Source: Lachnospiraceae bacterium (lineage in GTDB: Bacteria; Bacillota; Clostridia; Lachnospirales; Lachnospiraceae). Taken from it: a stretch of 64,000 nucleotides of DNA. The notes under the pieces were generated by a model. It worked only from the letters and a program-made list of their open reading frames with translations, was not told the DNA's origin and made no database searches. Of this stretch, positions 35,320 through 44,897 are shown piece after piece. The position numbers and the translations under genes were made by a program. How positions within the stretch are numbered: position 1 is the first letter of the stretch; each line of letters starts with the position of its first letter. The stretch spans positions 1-64,000 of the forward strand of contig SVEY01000016.1 in the NCBI GenBank assembly GCA_015057165.1. The letters run 5' to 3'.

Positions 35320-36789
35320 TCATTCATCACTTACCATTTTCTCTAGATTTTTAAGAGTTTCCTCATCAAGCGTTAACGGAACATAGACATCAGTACCTTG
35401 TTCAATTCCCTTCCCTTCTATCTGAGTATAATTATCATCTGACATTCCAACCTGTACGTATACTTTCTCTTTCTTATATGCAGTAGAACTATTCTTATTA
35501 ACATCATCCATATTAGTTACTACTTCTACATACTTCTTACCATTATCATCTTGAATTGCAGCATTTGGTACAGATAAGGCATTAGGCGTCTCGCTAGTAA
35601 CAATCTTAAGCTTTGCATTCATTCCAAGTCTGATTCTTGGATTCTGCTCATTTAATGCTATCTTAATTAAGTAATTACCCGATGAACCAAGGGTCGCACT
35701 AAGAGCTGCTCCTGAATTAGGAGCATCACTTGAAGAAGCTGTTGCACTTGCTCTAGGAGCTACATAAGTAACATATCCGGTCATTACACTATCACCAGTA
35801 GCTTCTGTCTTGATTTTAACCTTCATACCTGCAGCTACATCGGCAACATTAGCTTCACCAATTTGTGAGTTAATCATATATGAATTAGCATCCTCAACCA
35901 TACATATTGTTCCACCTATGTATGTCTCACCAGCCTTAGCACTAAGACTCGTTACAACGCCTCCAGCAGTACTTCTTACTGTAGCTTCACCAATACTCTT
36001 TTGGAGTTCTCTAGCCTGTTCTTCCATTGCTTGTATAGAACCATCTATAACTCCATTAACACTATTTCGAATCTCGTCCACAGAGGAATTACTATTGTCG
36101 CTGTTCTGCAGTGCATTAAGGACATTAGTATATAACACTACCTTATATTGATTATTTTCTAAATCAGACTCCAAATCACTTATATTAGATTCCATCTCAA
36201 TTGCTTCTATATCCCACTCACTATGATTAGGATCAGAAAGATACTGAGCATATCTGGCTCTTTGCTTATCAAGTTCAGCAGAAGTAGAATTACAAGCACC
36301 CTGTGCTATAGCTATTTCTTGATTAATATTAGATAGCTCTGCATCCCACTCATTTTGAGCATTAAGAATTTCTTTGTCATACTCTTGATTGTTCTTGGCC
36401 TTATCTGCTTTCGTCTGCTCAATTGTCTTCTGTAATGCAGAATATGTCCCCTGTAAAGCTGATGTATCAAGCTGACATATTACCTGTCCTGGAGTAACGC
36501 TGTCTCCTTCTTTGACATAAACCGCATTTATACGACTTCCTACATGCGTACTTGATATAGCTTCACTATTGATAGAATCGAATACTCCGGTAGCAGATAC
36601 AGTTTTTTCTATATCCCTTTTAGTTGCAGCCTCTACAGAACCTAAGTCTGCCGATGATAACTTATCCTTAATTGCGAAAATAATTGAAACTGCTATTGCA
36701 GATAACACAAGGATAACTGCTACAACAATTATAATTATTATGTTTCTTTTCTTAATTCTCTTTTTTTCTTCTAATGTCTTCTCTTCCAT
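35320..36789 (-). CDS. HlyD/MacA-type efflux adaptor (membrane fusion protein)
   Basis: 489 residues. One N-terminal membrane anchor (NIIIIIVVAVILVLSAIAVS). The biotinyl-lipoyl half-motifs SRINAVYVKEGDSVTPGQVI and VVTSLSAKAGETYIGG flank a long coiled-coil hairpin (about 115-265). Beta-barrel and C-terminal membrane-proximal domains follow, with VSVPNAAIQDDNGKKYVEV-type sequence. MacA-like adaptors work with an ABC ATPase/permease (MacB type), but no transporter gene is adjacent, so the partner must be elsewhere. ATG 36789 with upstream AGGGATAGAGGG is preferred over 36807. Confidence 0.88.
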   Translation of the reverse strand: MEEKTLEEKKRIKKRNIIIIIVVAVILVLSAIAVSIIFAIKDKLSSADLGSVEAATKRDIEKTVSATGVFDSINSEAISSTHVGSRINAVYVKEGDSVTPGQVICQLDTSALQGTYSALQKTIEQTKADKAKNNQEYDKEILNAQNEWDAELSNINQEIAIAQGACNSTSAELDKQRARYAQYLSDPNHSEWDIEAIEMESNISDLESDLENNQYKVVLYTNVLNALQNSDNSNSSVDEIRNSVNGVIDGSIQAMEEQARELQKSIGEATVRSTAGGVVTSLSAKAGETYIGGTICMVEDANSYMINSQIGEANVADVAAGMKVKIKTEATGDSVMTGYVTYVAPRASATASSSDAPNSGAALSATLGSSGNYLIKIALNEQNPRIRLGMNAKLKIVTSETPNALSVPNAAIQDDNGKKYVEVVTNMDDVNKNSSTAYKKEKVYVQVGMSDDNYTQIEGKGIEQGTDVYVPLTLDEETLKNLEKMVSDE

Positions 36790-36910
36790 ACCCTCTATCC
36801 CTATCATTATATTAATCTCACGCTGCTTTCATAATTAGAATAATTATATCATTTTATATTCGCAAGGGCAACACACTGTCACAGGGTGTGTATTAGAGAT
36901 TAGTACTATT

Positions 36911-38263
36911 CTATAACCTTCTCTTACCCACTTGAGCAATAACCTCTTTATTGCTCTTAGTTCTTGCAAATAAATTAAGAATATTCTCAACAGCTTCGTC
37001 ACTTCTCATACCATTTAAGCCTTTTCGCATAATATCGACAGCACGAAGTTCATCTTCACTAAGAAGCAAATCTTCCCTTCTTGTTCCAGACTTAGCAATA
37101 TCAATTGCTGGAAAAACTCGCTTCTCTGAAAGTTTCCTATCAAGGACAAGTTCCATATTACCTGTTCCTTTGAATTCCTCAAATACAACGTCATCCATCT
37201 TACTTCCTGTCTCCACAAGGGCAGTTGCAAGAATTGTAAGGGATCCTCCTTCACGCATATTTCTTGCGGCGCCGAAAAATCTCTTAGGCATATGCAGCGC
37301 AGCCGGATCAAGACCACCTGACAATGTACGACCTGATGGTGGCACAGTTAAGTTATAAGCACGGGATAATCTTGTAATAGAATCAAGCAGAATCATAACA
37401 TCCTGCTTATGCTCAACAAGACGTTTTGCTCTTTCAATTACCATTTCCGATACTCTCTTGTGATGTTCAGGAAGTTCGTCAAATGTTGAGTAGATTACCT
37501 CTGCATTCTTGCCTTCAATAGCTTCTTTAATATCAGTTACTTCCTCAGGACGCTCATCAATTAATAGAATTATAATATGCATATCAGGATTAGACTCCTT
37601 AACTGAACGTGCTATTTCCTTTAGAAGTGTTGTTTTTCCGGCTTTAGGCTGAGATACAATCATTCCTCTTTGACCTTTTCCAATTGGAGATATAAGATCA
37701 ACAATTCTCATAGCATTAGAGCTATTAGCTCTCTCTAAGTGAATTCTTTCATCAGGAAATACCGGTGTCAAATCCTCGAAATTAGTACGAGCCGCTGCTT
37801 CCTCTAAGCTATATCCATTTACAGTCTCCACTACTTGAAGAGCCGCAAACTTGTCAGTTGGATTGTTACGTCTATTAGTACCAACAATGATATCACCAGT
37901 TTTAAGATTGAGCTTTCTAATCTGAGAAGGAGATACATATACATCATCAGTTCCTGGCAGATAATTCTCACATCTTACAAATCCATATCCGTCAGATAAT
38001 ACCTCAAGAATACCATCTGTTCTCTTTATTGGCTCTTCTACAGTCTCTTCTTCATTTACTTCATTTTCGTTATTTTCAGTTTCAGAGACCTCTTCTTTTC
38101 TTGAAGTTTTCCTGGTTCTTGTAGGTTTATCTGCTTCACTACTATGAAGAAGAAGCGCCTCAACAAGATCTTTCTTCTTCATAGTAGATACTCCCTTAAT
38201 TTCTTTTTCTTTTGCAAGCTCTTTTAGAACTGCAAGTGATAAACTTTCTAGCTTTTCTCTCAT
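36911..38263 (-). CDS. rho: Transcription termination factor Rho
   Basis: 450 residues. An N-terminal SAP-like helical domain (about 5-40) is followed by an acidic/basic insert (about 45-85) and the cold-shock-like RNA-binding domain [20 protein letters not shown]. The hexameric ATPase domain has Walker [16 protein letters not shown], Walker [17 protein letters not shown], the Q-loop and R-loop, and the secondary RNA site. Terminates untranslated transcripts. Good ribosome site (AAGGAG). Confidence 0.96.
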   Translation of the reverse strand: MREKLESLSLAVLKELAKEKEIKGVSTMKKKDLVEALLLHSSEADKPTRTRKTSRKEEVSETENNENEVNEEETVEEPIKRTDGILEVLSDGYGFVRCENYLPGTDDVYVSPSQIRKLNLKTGDIIVGTNRRNNPTDKFAALQVVETVNGYSLEEAAARTNFEDLTPVFPDERIHLERANSSNAMRIVDLISPIGKGQRGMIVSQPKAGKTTLLKEIARSVKESNPDMHIIILLIDERPEEVTDIKEAIEGKNAEVIYSTFDELPEHHKRVSEMVIERAKRLVEHKQDVMILLDSITRLSRAYNLTVPPSGRTLSGGLDPAALHMPKRFFGAARNMREGGSLTILATALVETGSKMDDVVFEEFKGTGNMELVLDRKLSEKRVFPAIDIAKSGTRREDLLLSEDELRAVDIMRKGLNGMRSDEAVENILNLFARTKSNKEVIAQVGKRRL

Positions 38264-38274
38264 TTCTTCTCCTT

Positions 38275-39210
38275 TTATTTTTTCTTAATAAATCTGTTAC
38301 TATCTATAAATTCATATGGTGTCTGCTGATATACATAATAATTCAGCCAATTAGAATACAAAGTATTAGCATGGGCTCTCCATTGAAGAAGAGGTTTCTT
38401 ATTAATATCATTATCAGGATAATAATTAATCGGCATTTGTATATCAAGGCCTTTATCTAAGTCACGCTTATATTCTCTATCAAGTGTCACTCTGTCATAC
38501 TCTGGATGTCCCATTACAAATATCTGATGACCATCATTAGACATACATAGGAACACTCCAGCCTCGTCAGAATCTGCGAGAATAATCAGTTCTTTGTTCT
38601 TATCAATAACATCATAAGGAATCTCAGTATGTCTTGAGTGTGGAGCAAGGAATATATCGTCAAAACCTCTGACAAGGGGAACCTTACGATTTCTTACATG
38701 ATGTTCATATATACCGAAGACTTTCCTATCCATTACCTGTTTCTCAATACCATAATGATAATAGAGACCTGCCTGAGCTCCCCAGCATAGGTGAAATGTT
38801 GATGTAACATGAGTCTTAGACCATTCCATAATCATACATAATTCATCCCAATAATCCACATCTTCATAACGATTAAACTCAAGGGGCGCCCCAGTTATAA
38901 TAAGACCATCCAAATTAGAATCTTTTATATCATCATATGTCTCATAGAAGGCATTAAGATGACTCTTAGAAGTGTTCTTAGCGTGGTGACTCTTCACCAT
39001 AAGAAATGTAACATCAACCTGAAGTGGTGTATTAGATAATGAACGAAGCAATTGTAATTCTGTATCTTCTTTAAGAGGCATCAAATTAAGAATACCAATC
39101 TTAATAGGACGTATGTCCTGATGAGATGCTCTTTGCTCATCCATTACGAATATGTTTTCATGTTCTAATATTGCATTTGCCGGTAAATCGGCTAAAGTCT
39201 TAATAGGCAT
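38275..39210 (-). CDS. metA: Homoserine O-acyltransferase (probably acetyl-CoA-specific)
   Basis: 311 residues of the MetA glutamine-amidotransferase-like fold. Acylates homoserine in methionine synthesis. FHLCWGAQAGLYYHYGI contains the acyl-enzyme cysteine; catalytic His/Glu lie in RHTEIPYDVI and the later VMGHPEYDRVT. At the position that sets acyl-CoA choice, the sequence is GAPLEF, with Glu. In characterised MetA proteins Glu there goes with acetyl-CoA and Gly with succinyl-CoA, so I call this an acetyltransferase. No SAM riboswitch or T-box is visible in the 52 bp upstream. Confidence 0.92.
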   Translation of the reverse strand: MPIKTLADLPANAILEHENIFVMDEQRASHQDIRPIKIGILNLMPLKEDTELQLLRSLSNTPLQVDVTFLMVKSHHAKNTSKSHLNAFYETYDDIKDSNLDGLIITGAPLEFNRYEDVDYWDELCMIMEWSKTHVTSTFHLCWGAQAGLYYHYGIEKQVMDRKVFGIYEHHVRNRKVPLVRGFDDIFLAPHSRHTEIPYDVIDKNKELIILADSDEAGVFLCMSNDGHQIFVMGHPEYDRVTLDREYKRDLDKGLDIQMPINYYPDNDINKKPLLQWRAHANTLYSNWLNYYVYQQTPYEFIDSNRFIKKK

Positions 39211-39262
39211 TATATTATCCTCTTATCAAATATATTAATAATCAAGAACAATTTGAATAAGT

Positions 39263-41257
39263 CTAATTATTAACCATATCAAATAATTGTTCTTCTGTTA
39301 TAATTTCTATTCCTAAATCCCTTGCTTTATTAAGCTTGCTACCAGCATTTTCACCAGCAACAAGATAATTTGTCTTCTTCGATACCGAGCCTGCACACTT
39401 ACCGCCGTTATCTTCAATAAGTGCAGCTGCTTCTTTACGTCCTAGAGTTGGCAAAGTGCCAGTTACTACAAAGGTCAACCCTTGAAGTTTATCTGAGGCT
39501 GTAGTGGACTCAGAAGACATGTTAACTCCATACTCCTTTAGGCGTAGCAATATGGCTTTGTTATTATCATCCTGGAAATAATCATATATTGCTTTAGCAC
39601 TTATTTCACCGATATCACTAACCTCTAGTAAATCTTCAATTCCAGCAGACATTAAACCATCAATGCTCTTAAAGTGTTTCATTAAAGTCTTAGCTGCTGT
39701 CTTACCAACATTAGGTATTCCAAGACCCGAAAGTAGCATATTGGCATCATTAGATTTGCTTTCTTCAATAACATTTAGTAGCTTATCAGTATTCTTAGCT
39801 TTACCAATAATACCCTTATCAATAAGTTCATCTCTATAATCACTAAGCTTATAGATGTCAGATATATCTCTAATATATCCCTCTTTGCACAAATCAATAA
39901 TATATGCTGCCCCAAAACCTTTGATATCCATGGCGTCACGCCCCACAAAATTAATTAAATGATTCTCTAATTGTGCTGGACAACTAAGTGATGTACAGAC
40001 AATATTAGAAGAATCCTTATCACGATGTGTTGGTGCACCACAGACAGGACATACATCAGGAATCTTATATGTCTTCGTTGTATCAGGTCGCTTTGATTTA
40101 ACAACTTCTTTAATCTTAGGAATAATCTCTCCAGACTTATATACCACGATAGTATCACCAATTCCTATATCAAGATCATCTATAAAATCCTGATTATGTA
40201 ATGTTGCACGACTAACAGTAGTTCCGCACAATCTAATTGGCGTAAATACAGCTGTAGGGTTTATTCTACCTGTTCTACCTACAGAAAGCTCCACATCAAG
40301 AAGTGTTGTCTCTTTTTCTTCAGGAGGATACTTATATGCAACAGCCCATTTAGGCACTTTAGACGTTGCACCCATGATACTCCTTTGAGCGTAATCATTA
40401 ATCTTAACTACAGCTCCATCTATATCATAACCAAGTTCTCCTCTTTTTTCTCCTATTTCACATATAGCCTGCCATACTTCATCAGCAGTCTTGCAAACCT
40501 TGTAATTATCTATGACTTTGATGCCTTGTGACTTCATATAATCATAGCATTCTGTATGAGTCTTAAACTCTCTTCCCCTTGACTCCTGAAGATTAAATAT
40601 AAAAAGAGATAGATTTCTCTCTTTTACAATATTAGGATCTAATTGACGAAGGGACCCAGCAGCACAGTTTCTGGGATTAGCAAATAATTTCTTACCCATA
40701 AGTTCCTGGCTTTTGTTAACAGCTTCAAAGCTGTCATTTGTCATATAGACTTCGCCTCTTATTTCAAAATATTCAAAGGGGTCCTTTAATTGTGAAACAA
40801 CGTCTTTAATCATTAAAGCATTAGCTGTGACATCCTCACCAAACTCTATTCCATCGCCACGGGTCTCAGCCATAACTAGTTTACCGTTGTCATATCGAAG
40901 GGACATTGATAGTCCATCTATTTTGTATTCTACTACAAACTCAGGATTTTCTAAAGCATTTTCCATATCTTTTACAAAAGAAATCACTTCTTCTTTGGAA
41001 AACACATCTCTAAGACTAAGCATAGGTACATTATGCTTAACTAGTGAACCAGCTTCTCTCTTAGCAACCCCACCAACTTTCTGTGTTGGAGAATCAGGTG
41101 TAACAAGCTTAGGATTATCTGCTTCAAGTTCCTTTAAATGATTCATCATCATATCATATTCATAGTCAGAAATCTCCGGCTCATCATCATTATAATATCG
41201 ATTAATATGATACTCTATCTCTTCTCTTAACTTCTTAATTTTTTCTTCAACGGTCAT
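39263..41257 (-). CDS. ligA: NAD-dependent DNA ligase
   Basis: 664 residues. Order: Ia domain, adenylation domain with VVEYKIDGLSMSLRY (KxDG nucleophile Lys, about 113), OB-fold (PTAVFTPIRLCG), four-Cys zinc finger (CPVCGAP and CTSLSCPAQ), HhH domain (LSGLGIPNVGKTAAKTL) and C-terminal BRCT (LQGLTFVVTGTLPTLGRKEA). Joins nicks in replication and repair. The frame extends to a GTG at 41278 that overlaps the previous stop; AGAGG favours ATG 41257. Confidence 0.96.
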   Translation of the reverse strand: MTVEEKIKKLREEIEYHINRYYNDDEPEISDYEYDMMMNHLKELEADNPKLVTPDSPTQKVGGVAKREAGSLVKHNVPMLSLRDVFSKEEVISFVKDMENALENPEFVVEYKIDGLSMSLRYDNGKLVMAETRGDGIEFGEDVTANALMIKDVVSQLKDPFEYFEIRGEVYMTNDSFEAVNKSQELMGKKLFANPRNCAAGSLRQLDPNIVKERNLSLFIFNLQESRGREFKTHTECYDYMKSQGIKVIDNYKVCKTADEVWQAICEIGEKRGELGYDIDGAVVKINDYAQRSIMGATSKVPKWAVAYKYPPEEKETTLLDVELSVGRTGRINPTAVFTPIRLCGTTVSRATLHNQDFIDDLDIGIGDTIVVYKSGEIIPKIKEVVKSKRPDTTKTYKIPDVCPVCGAPTHRDKDSSNIVCTSLSCPAQLENHLINFVGRDAMDIKGFGAAYIIDLCKEGYIRDISDIYKLSDYRDELIDKGIIGKAKNTDKLLNVIEESKSNDANMLLSGLGIPNVGKTAAKTLMKHFKSIDGLMSAGIEDLLEVSDIGEISAKAIYDYFQDDNNKAILLRLKEYGVNMSSESTTASDKLQGLTFVVTGTLPTLGRKEAAALIEDNGGKCAGSVSKKTNYLVAGENAGSKLNKARDLGIEIITEEQLFDMVNN

Positions 41258-41274
41258 ATCTAATAAACCTCTTA

Positions 41275-41970
41275 TCACTCTATACTTTTAAGCAATATAT
41301 CTAGTTCTCTTCCCTCTATCTCTCTATACTTTCCAAGAGGAAGATCACCAAGTTCAATATTCATAACTCTAATTCTATTCAAGCTTTCAACTCTATATCC
41401 AAGCTCCTTACACATACGCCTGATTTGTCTATTAAGGCCTTGTGTTAGAATTATGGAAAATGTTCTATCACTAATAGGTCTTACTTCACATTTTCTCGTT
41501 GTAGTGTCAAGTTCATACAAATACACACCATTTCTCATTTGTTTTAGGAAATCCCTAGAATAAGGGCGATTAAGGCTAACCACGTATTCTTTCTCGTGAT
41601 AATTTCTGGCCTTGAGAATACCGTTAACAATTTCACCACGATTAGTTAGAAGAATAAGGCCTGTAGAGTCCTTATCAAGACGACCTATAGGATATATTCT
41701 ACTAGGATAATTAATAAAGTCAACTATATTATCCTTTTCACGCTTCTCAGAAGTGCAAACTATCCCTTTAGGTTTGTTAAATGCAATAATTACTGGTTTT
41801 GCACTATTAACGACTGGCTTATTCATATAATAGACAACGTCTTCATCATTTACTTTATCACCTAATGAAGCCACTTTGCCATTAATAGTAACATTTCCAT
41901 TATCTATCTGTCTGTCTGCTTCTCTCCTTGAGCATACACCCATAGTCGAGAGATACTTGTTAAGTCTAAT
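41275..41970 (-). CDS. RluF/RsuA-type pseudouridine synthase with apparent AUU start
   Basis: An S4 domain at the N-terminus (SRREADRQIDNGNVTINGKV) and a TruA-like catalytic domain with PIGRLDKDSTGLILLTNRGE (catalytic Asp in GRLDKD), then LTQGLNRQIRRMCKELGYRV. Modifies uridine in 23S or 16S rRNA. The first ATG (41943) would cut off the conserved start of the S4 domain. Nine codons upstream the frame reads RLNKYLSTMGVCSRREADR, exactly the family N-terminus, preceded by ATT at 41970. GGAGG lies 7 nt before that ATT, and no ATG, GTG or TTG is available there. I therefore place the start at ATT, giving 231 residues. Confidence 0.85.
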   Translation of the reverse strand: MRLNKYLSTMGVCSRREADRQIDNGNVTINGKVASLGDKVNDEDVVYYMNKPVVNSAKPVIIAFNKPKGIVCTSEKREKDNIVDFINYPSRIYPIGRLDKDSTGLILLTNRGEIVNGILKARNYHEKEYVVSLNRPYSRDFLKQMRNGVYLYELDTTTRKCEVRPISDRTFSIILTQGLNRQIRRMCKELGYRVESLNRIRVMNIELGDLPLGKYREIEGRELDILLKSIE

Positions 41971-41984
41971 TGTTATCCCTCCAT

Positions 41985-42020
41985 ATTAAAAGTAAGGAAA
42001 GGCCTAAGACCTTTCCTTAC
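41985..42020 (-). terminator. Intrinsic terminator after SH3-domain gene
   Basis: Minus strand: GTAAGGAAAGG, 7-nt loop, CCTTTCCTTAC, then TTTTAAT. It separates the SH3 gene from the pseudouridine synthase. Confidence 0.8.
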
Positions 42021-42042
42021 ATGAATACATATATCATACAGA

Positions 42043-43281
42043 TTAATGTATAAACTCTGTCTTCATATATCCTTCAATGCCCTTAATTGATACTCTTGAC
42101 CATCCATCACCAGCATCACCAAGAACTGTTACTGTATCTCCTGGCACACCTACTGCAACTCTCTCGCCATTTTCATCTTTAGAGCCACGAACATTTACTG
42201 TATTAGTAAGTGTAACAGTATTAGTTGTTGGTTGAGGCTGTGCTTCAGGTTGTGGAGCTGGTGTGGCATTAACAGGTGCTACATAATCACTCTTAACATA
42301 TGCTTTGCCACCATTATACTCAATCTTACTAAATCCATTCTCATCGGCGTACTTCTTAACCTGAGTTCCACCATCAAGTGTACCAAGAACATTTCCTGCT
42401 TCAGAAGCTGAATCTCTTACATTAACTTTCTCGGTAATAACAACCATAGTTGCATTAGCTTCTTCCTGAGCCTCTTGCTGTGCTCTAAGAGCTGCTGCCT
42501 GTGCATCTTGAGCCGCCTTAGCCTGTGCATCTGCAGCTTCCTTAGCCTTAGCATCTGCTATTGCTTTCTGCTGTTCTCTCTGCGCCTTATATTGAGCTTT
42601 CCATTCACCTATCTTAGTTCTGATAGTTTCTGTCAAGAACTGGTTAAGTGCCGGATCAGATTTGAGGGCTTCTTCAAGCTCTTCCTGAACCATCTTCTTA
42701 AGTTTCATAACATCGCTTCGCTCATTATAAATCTCAATTACTTCTTGAACCTTAGGATCTTGAGATGTCTCATTCTCCTTCTGATTGTATGTTCCATAAG
42801 AATTATCAATGTATAGCATTCCATTCTCATTAGTTCTTACATAGAAGAATTCAAGACCCGGAGCAGGAGTATTAATTCCTACGAACTTCTCCTTAACATA
42901 TACAGATACAAGATAAGAACCGTCTTCAAGTCCCTTCTTGGAATATACATTTACCACATTATAAGCCTCAATGAACTGGCTCATAAACTTGATATAGCTT
43001 GCTTCACCATCGCTAATAGGTGATGCATAGGCACTAAGAGCATTGGTATCACCTGCTGCATAGGCATTATAATAATTAACCATAAGAGCATTAAGTTCAA
43101 CGTTAGCATCTACCTGAAAATCTTTATATACACCAGAAATATCTTCATCTTGTGTAGTCTTCTTACTAACTACGAATGCAAGAATAAGAATAATTATACC
43201 AAATATAACTGCAGCAAGAAAATATCTCCATTTATCTGCTATAAATTCAATGCATTTATGCCATCCATTTTTGAAACCCAT
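42043..43281 (-). CDS. Membrane-anchored protein with two bacterial SH3 domains
   Basis: 412 residues. One membrane segment (YFLAAVIFGIIILILAFVVS, about 19-38), an extracellular region with a tetratrico-like helical part (about 50-190), an Ala/Gln-rich coiled coil (about 215-275), then SH3b domain 1 (TEKVNVRDSASEAGNVLGTL), a Pro/Thr/Gln linker and SH3b domain 2 (NTVNVRGSKDENGERV) to the end. SH3b domains often bind cell-wall peptides, so a surface role is likely. The exact function is unknown. Ribosome site GGAGG; a tRNA-Arg gene lies just upstream. Confidence 0.8.
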   Translation of the reverse strand: MGFKNGWHKCIEFIADKWRYFLAAVIFGIIILILAFVVSKKTTQDEDISGVYKDFQVDANVELNALMVNYYNAYAAGDTNALSAYASPISDGEASYIKFMSQFIEAYNVVNVYSKKGLEDGSYLVSVYVKEKFVGINTPAPGLEFFYVRTNENGMLYIDNSYGTYNQKENETSQDPKVQEVIEIYNERSDVMKLKKMVQEELEEALKSDPALNQFLTETIRTKIGEWKAQYKAQREQQKAIADAKAKEAADAQAKAAQDAQAAALRAQQEAQEEANATMVVITEKVNVRDSASEAGNVLGTLDGGTQVKKYADENGFSKIEYNGGKAYVKSDYVAPVNATPAPQPEAQPQPTTNTVTLTNTVNVRGSKDENGERVAVGVPGDTVTVLGDAGDGWSRVSIKGIEGYMKTEFIH

Positions 43282-43312
43282 ATATATTCCTCCAAATCAA
43301 TAAATCTCGTCA

Positions 43313-43386
43313 TGTAGACGACTGGATTCGAACCAGCGGTCTTCGGAGTCGGAGTCCGATGCGTTATCCAACTACGCTACGCCTAC
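43313..43386 (-). tRNA. tRNA-Arg (anticodon CCG)
   Basis: A 74-nt cloverleaf on the minus strand: acceptor GTAGGCG / CGTCTAC (one G-T), D arm GCGT...ACGC, anticodon arm TCGGA-CTCCGAC-TCCGA giving CCG (reads CGG), T arm GCTGG-TTCGAAT-CCAGT, discriminator A. CCA is not encoded. Confidence 0.93.
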
Positions 43387-43405
43387 TGGTATAATTCAAA
43401 TTAAC

Positions 43406-43933
43406 CTAATTAATATTACCAAATTCATCACCTAAAGTCAATGTGGCTGTGATTATATCATTTACAACCTGCACAGGCGTCTTCGAAGCATCAACCTTGT
43501 GTGTAAAAGCCTTATTATATGACTCTTCACGCTCTTTCATAAGCTTCTTAATTCCTTCAATTCCAGGATTACTTACAAGAAGTGGTCTATTATTATCATC
43601 CTTCACTCTATTATATATAATCTCAGGGGAAGCTTCTAGAAGTACAACACTGCCTGACTTCTTCATGTTGGCTATATTAACATCCGACTTAATAATTCCT
43701 CCACCACAGGATATAATCATATTATCTTTCTTAGAGAGTTCTTCAATTAGTTCCTTTTCTTTTTCTCTAAAATATTCTTCACCATTCTGTGAAAATATTT
43801 CATTTATACTTCTATTCTCTCTCTTCTCAATTTCAATGTCAGTATCTATTAGTTCAAAGTCAAGCTTATCGCTTAACATTTTAGCTACAGTGGACTTACC
43901 AACTCCCATAAATCCAATTAAGTATATATTCAT
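43406..43933 (-). CDS. aroK: Shikimate kinase
   Basis: 175 residues. P-loop IGFMGVGKSTVAKMLS (5-20), shikimate-binding DTDIEIEKRENRSI, EEYFREKEKELI, and ISCGGGIIKSD (the GGG motif). Phosphorylates shikimate on the way to chorismate. Downstream of aroD in the same direction (38 bp apart), with aroE divergent. Confidence 0.94.
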   Translation of the reverse strand: MNIYLIGFMGVGKSTVAKMLSDKLDFELIDTDIEIEKRENRSINEIFSQNGEEYFREKEKELIEELSKKDNMIISCGGGIIKSDVNIANMKKSGSVVLLEASPEIIYNRVKDDNNRPLLVSNPGIEGIKKLMKEREESYNKAFTHKVDASKTPVQVVNDIITATLTLGDEFGNIN

Positions 43934-43971
43934 TATGTCTCTCCATCATAAAATATTAACAAAATAATAAA

Positions 43972-44700
43972 CTAAGCAATAATTTCCTTTAGCTGCTTGT
44001 AATCAATCTGTCCCGGCGCAGATGCCTTAAGATATGAGCCAAATGTAACACACGAGCCAGTAACATCAGCGGACAATCTACTCGCCCTGCCGAGCTTTCC
44101 CATTGACATTGTAATAACAAGCTTATTCGTATGGGTTGCAAATGCGTTGCTTATATCCATAAATCTGGTAACATCCGTAGTATTATTAGGCATTACCGCC
44201 ATCTTAACAGCATCGCATTCACTGCAATCCATTTCCTCAAGCAGTGAAAGTATCGTATCGTCCTGTGGTGTCTCTTCAAAATCATGGTGAGAACATATTA
44301 CATTCTGCTCCAGCCTTTTCAAAGCCGATACAACATCTCTGGGGTTCTCATATGTGAAGTACTCAACATCTACGAAATCACAGGCTTTAGACTTAGCAAT
44401 CAGTGAAAGATAAGACTTCATCTTCCCTTCGTCAAAAGGAACCTTGCCTCCCTCCCTATCAGTTCTAATGGTAGCTATAAGTATAGAGGAAGAACATATC
44501 GCTGACATTTCTTTAAGTGCTTTATCTAGTAGGACAGGACTCGACAATTCCTTAAGATAGTCAAGTCTCCATTCTATAACTTTTACTTCGTCATCCACCA
44601 ATGCCCTGGCGGTTTGAAGACTCTTATCTACCGATTCATCCACTATAGGTACACATACAAGCGGTTTAAAATTCTCCATGTCGATATTCTTTATACGCAT
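43972..44700 (-). CDS. aroD: 3-dehydroquinate dehydratase, type I
   Basis: 242 residues, the class I Schiff-base enzyme. VCVPIVDESVD opens the barrel; EWRLDYLKEL, ATIRTDREGG and CSHHDFEETP (catalytic His) are present, and the Schiff-base lysine is in DAVKMAVMPNN. Removes water from 3-dehydroquinate. Ribosome site AAGGAG 6 nt before ATG. Divergent from aroE across a 197-bp gap. Confidence 0.94.
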   Translation of the reverse strand: MRIKNIDMENFKPLVCVPIVDESVDKSLQTARALVDDEVKVIEWRLDYLKELSSPVLLDKALKEMSAICSSSILIATIRTDREGGKVPFDEGKMKSYLSLIAKSKACDFVDVEYFTYENPRDVVSALKRLEQNVICSHHDFEETPQDDTILSLLEEMDCSECDAVKMAVMPNNTTDVTRFMDISNAFATHTNKLVITMSMGKLGRASRLSADVTGSCVTFGSYLKASAPGQIDYKQLKEIIA

Positions 44701-44897
44701 TATATACTCCTTACAGATTGCTATATAGTTTCATTATTATTTCTCAATAGTTAGAACCGCTAGACACATTTAAATGGCGAAAAGCTACACCCTATCAAAA
44801 AATTATAATGCCTTTATATTATGTCTATGTTATGGTATCATATTTTGCATATAAAATATAGATAAAAGCAAACTTAACGTATTGGAAGGGAGCAAAA

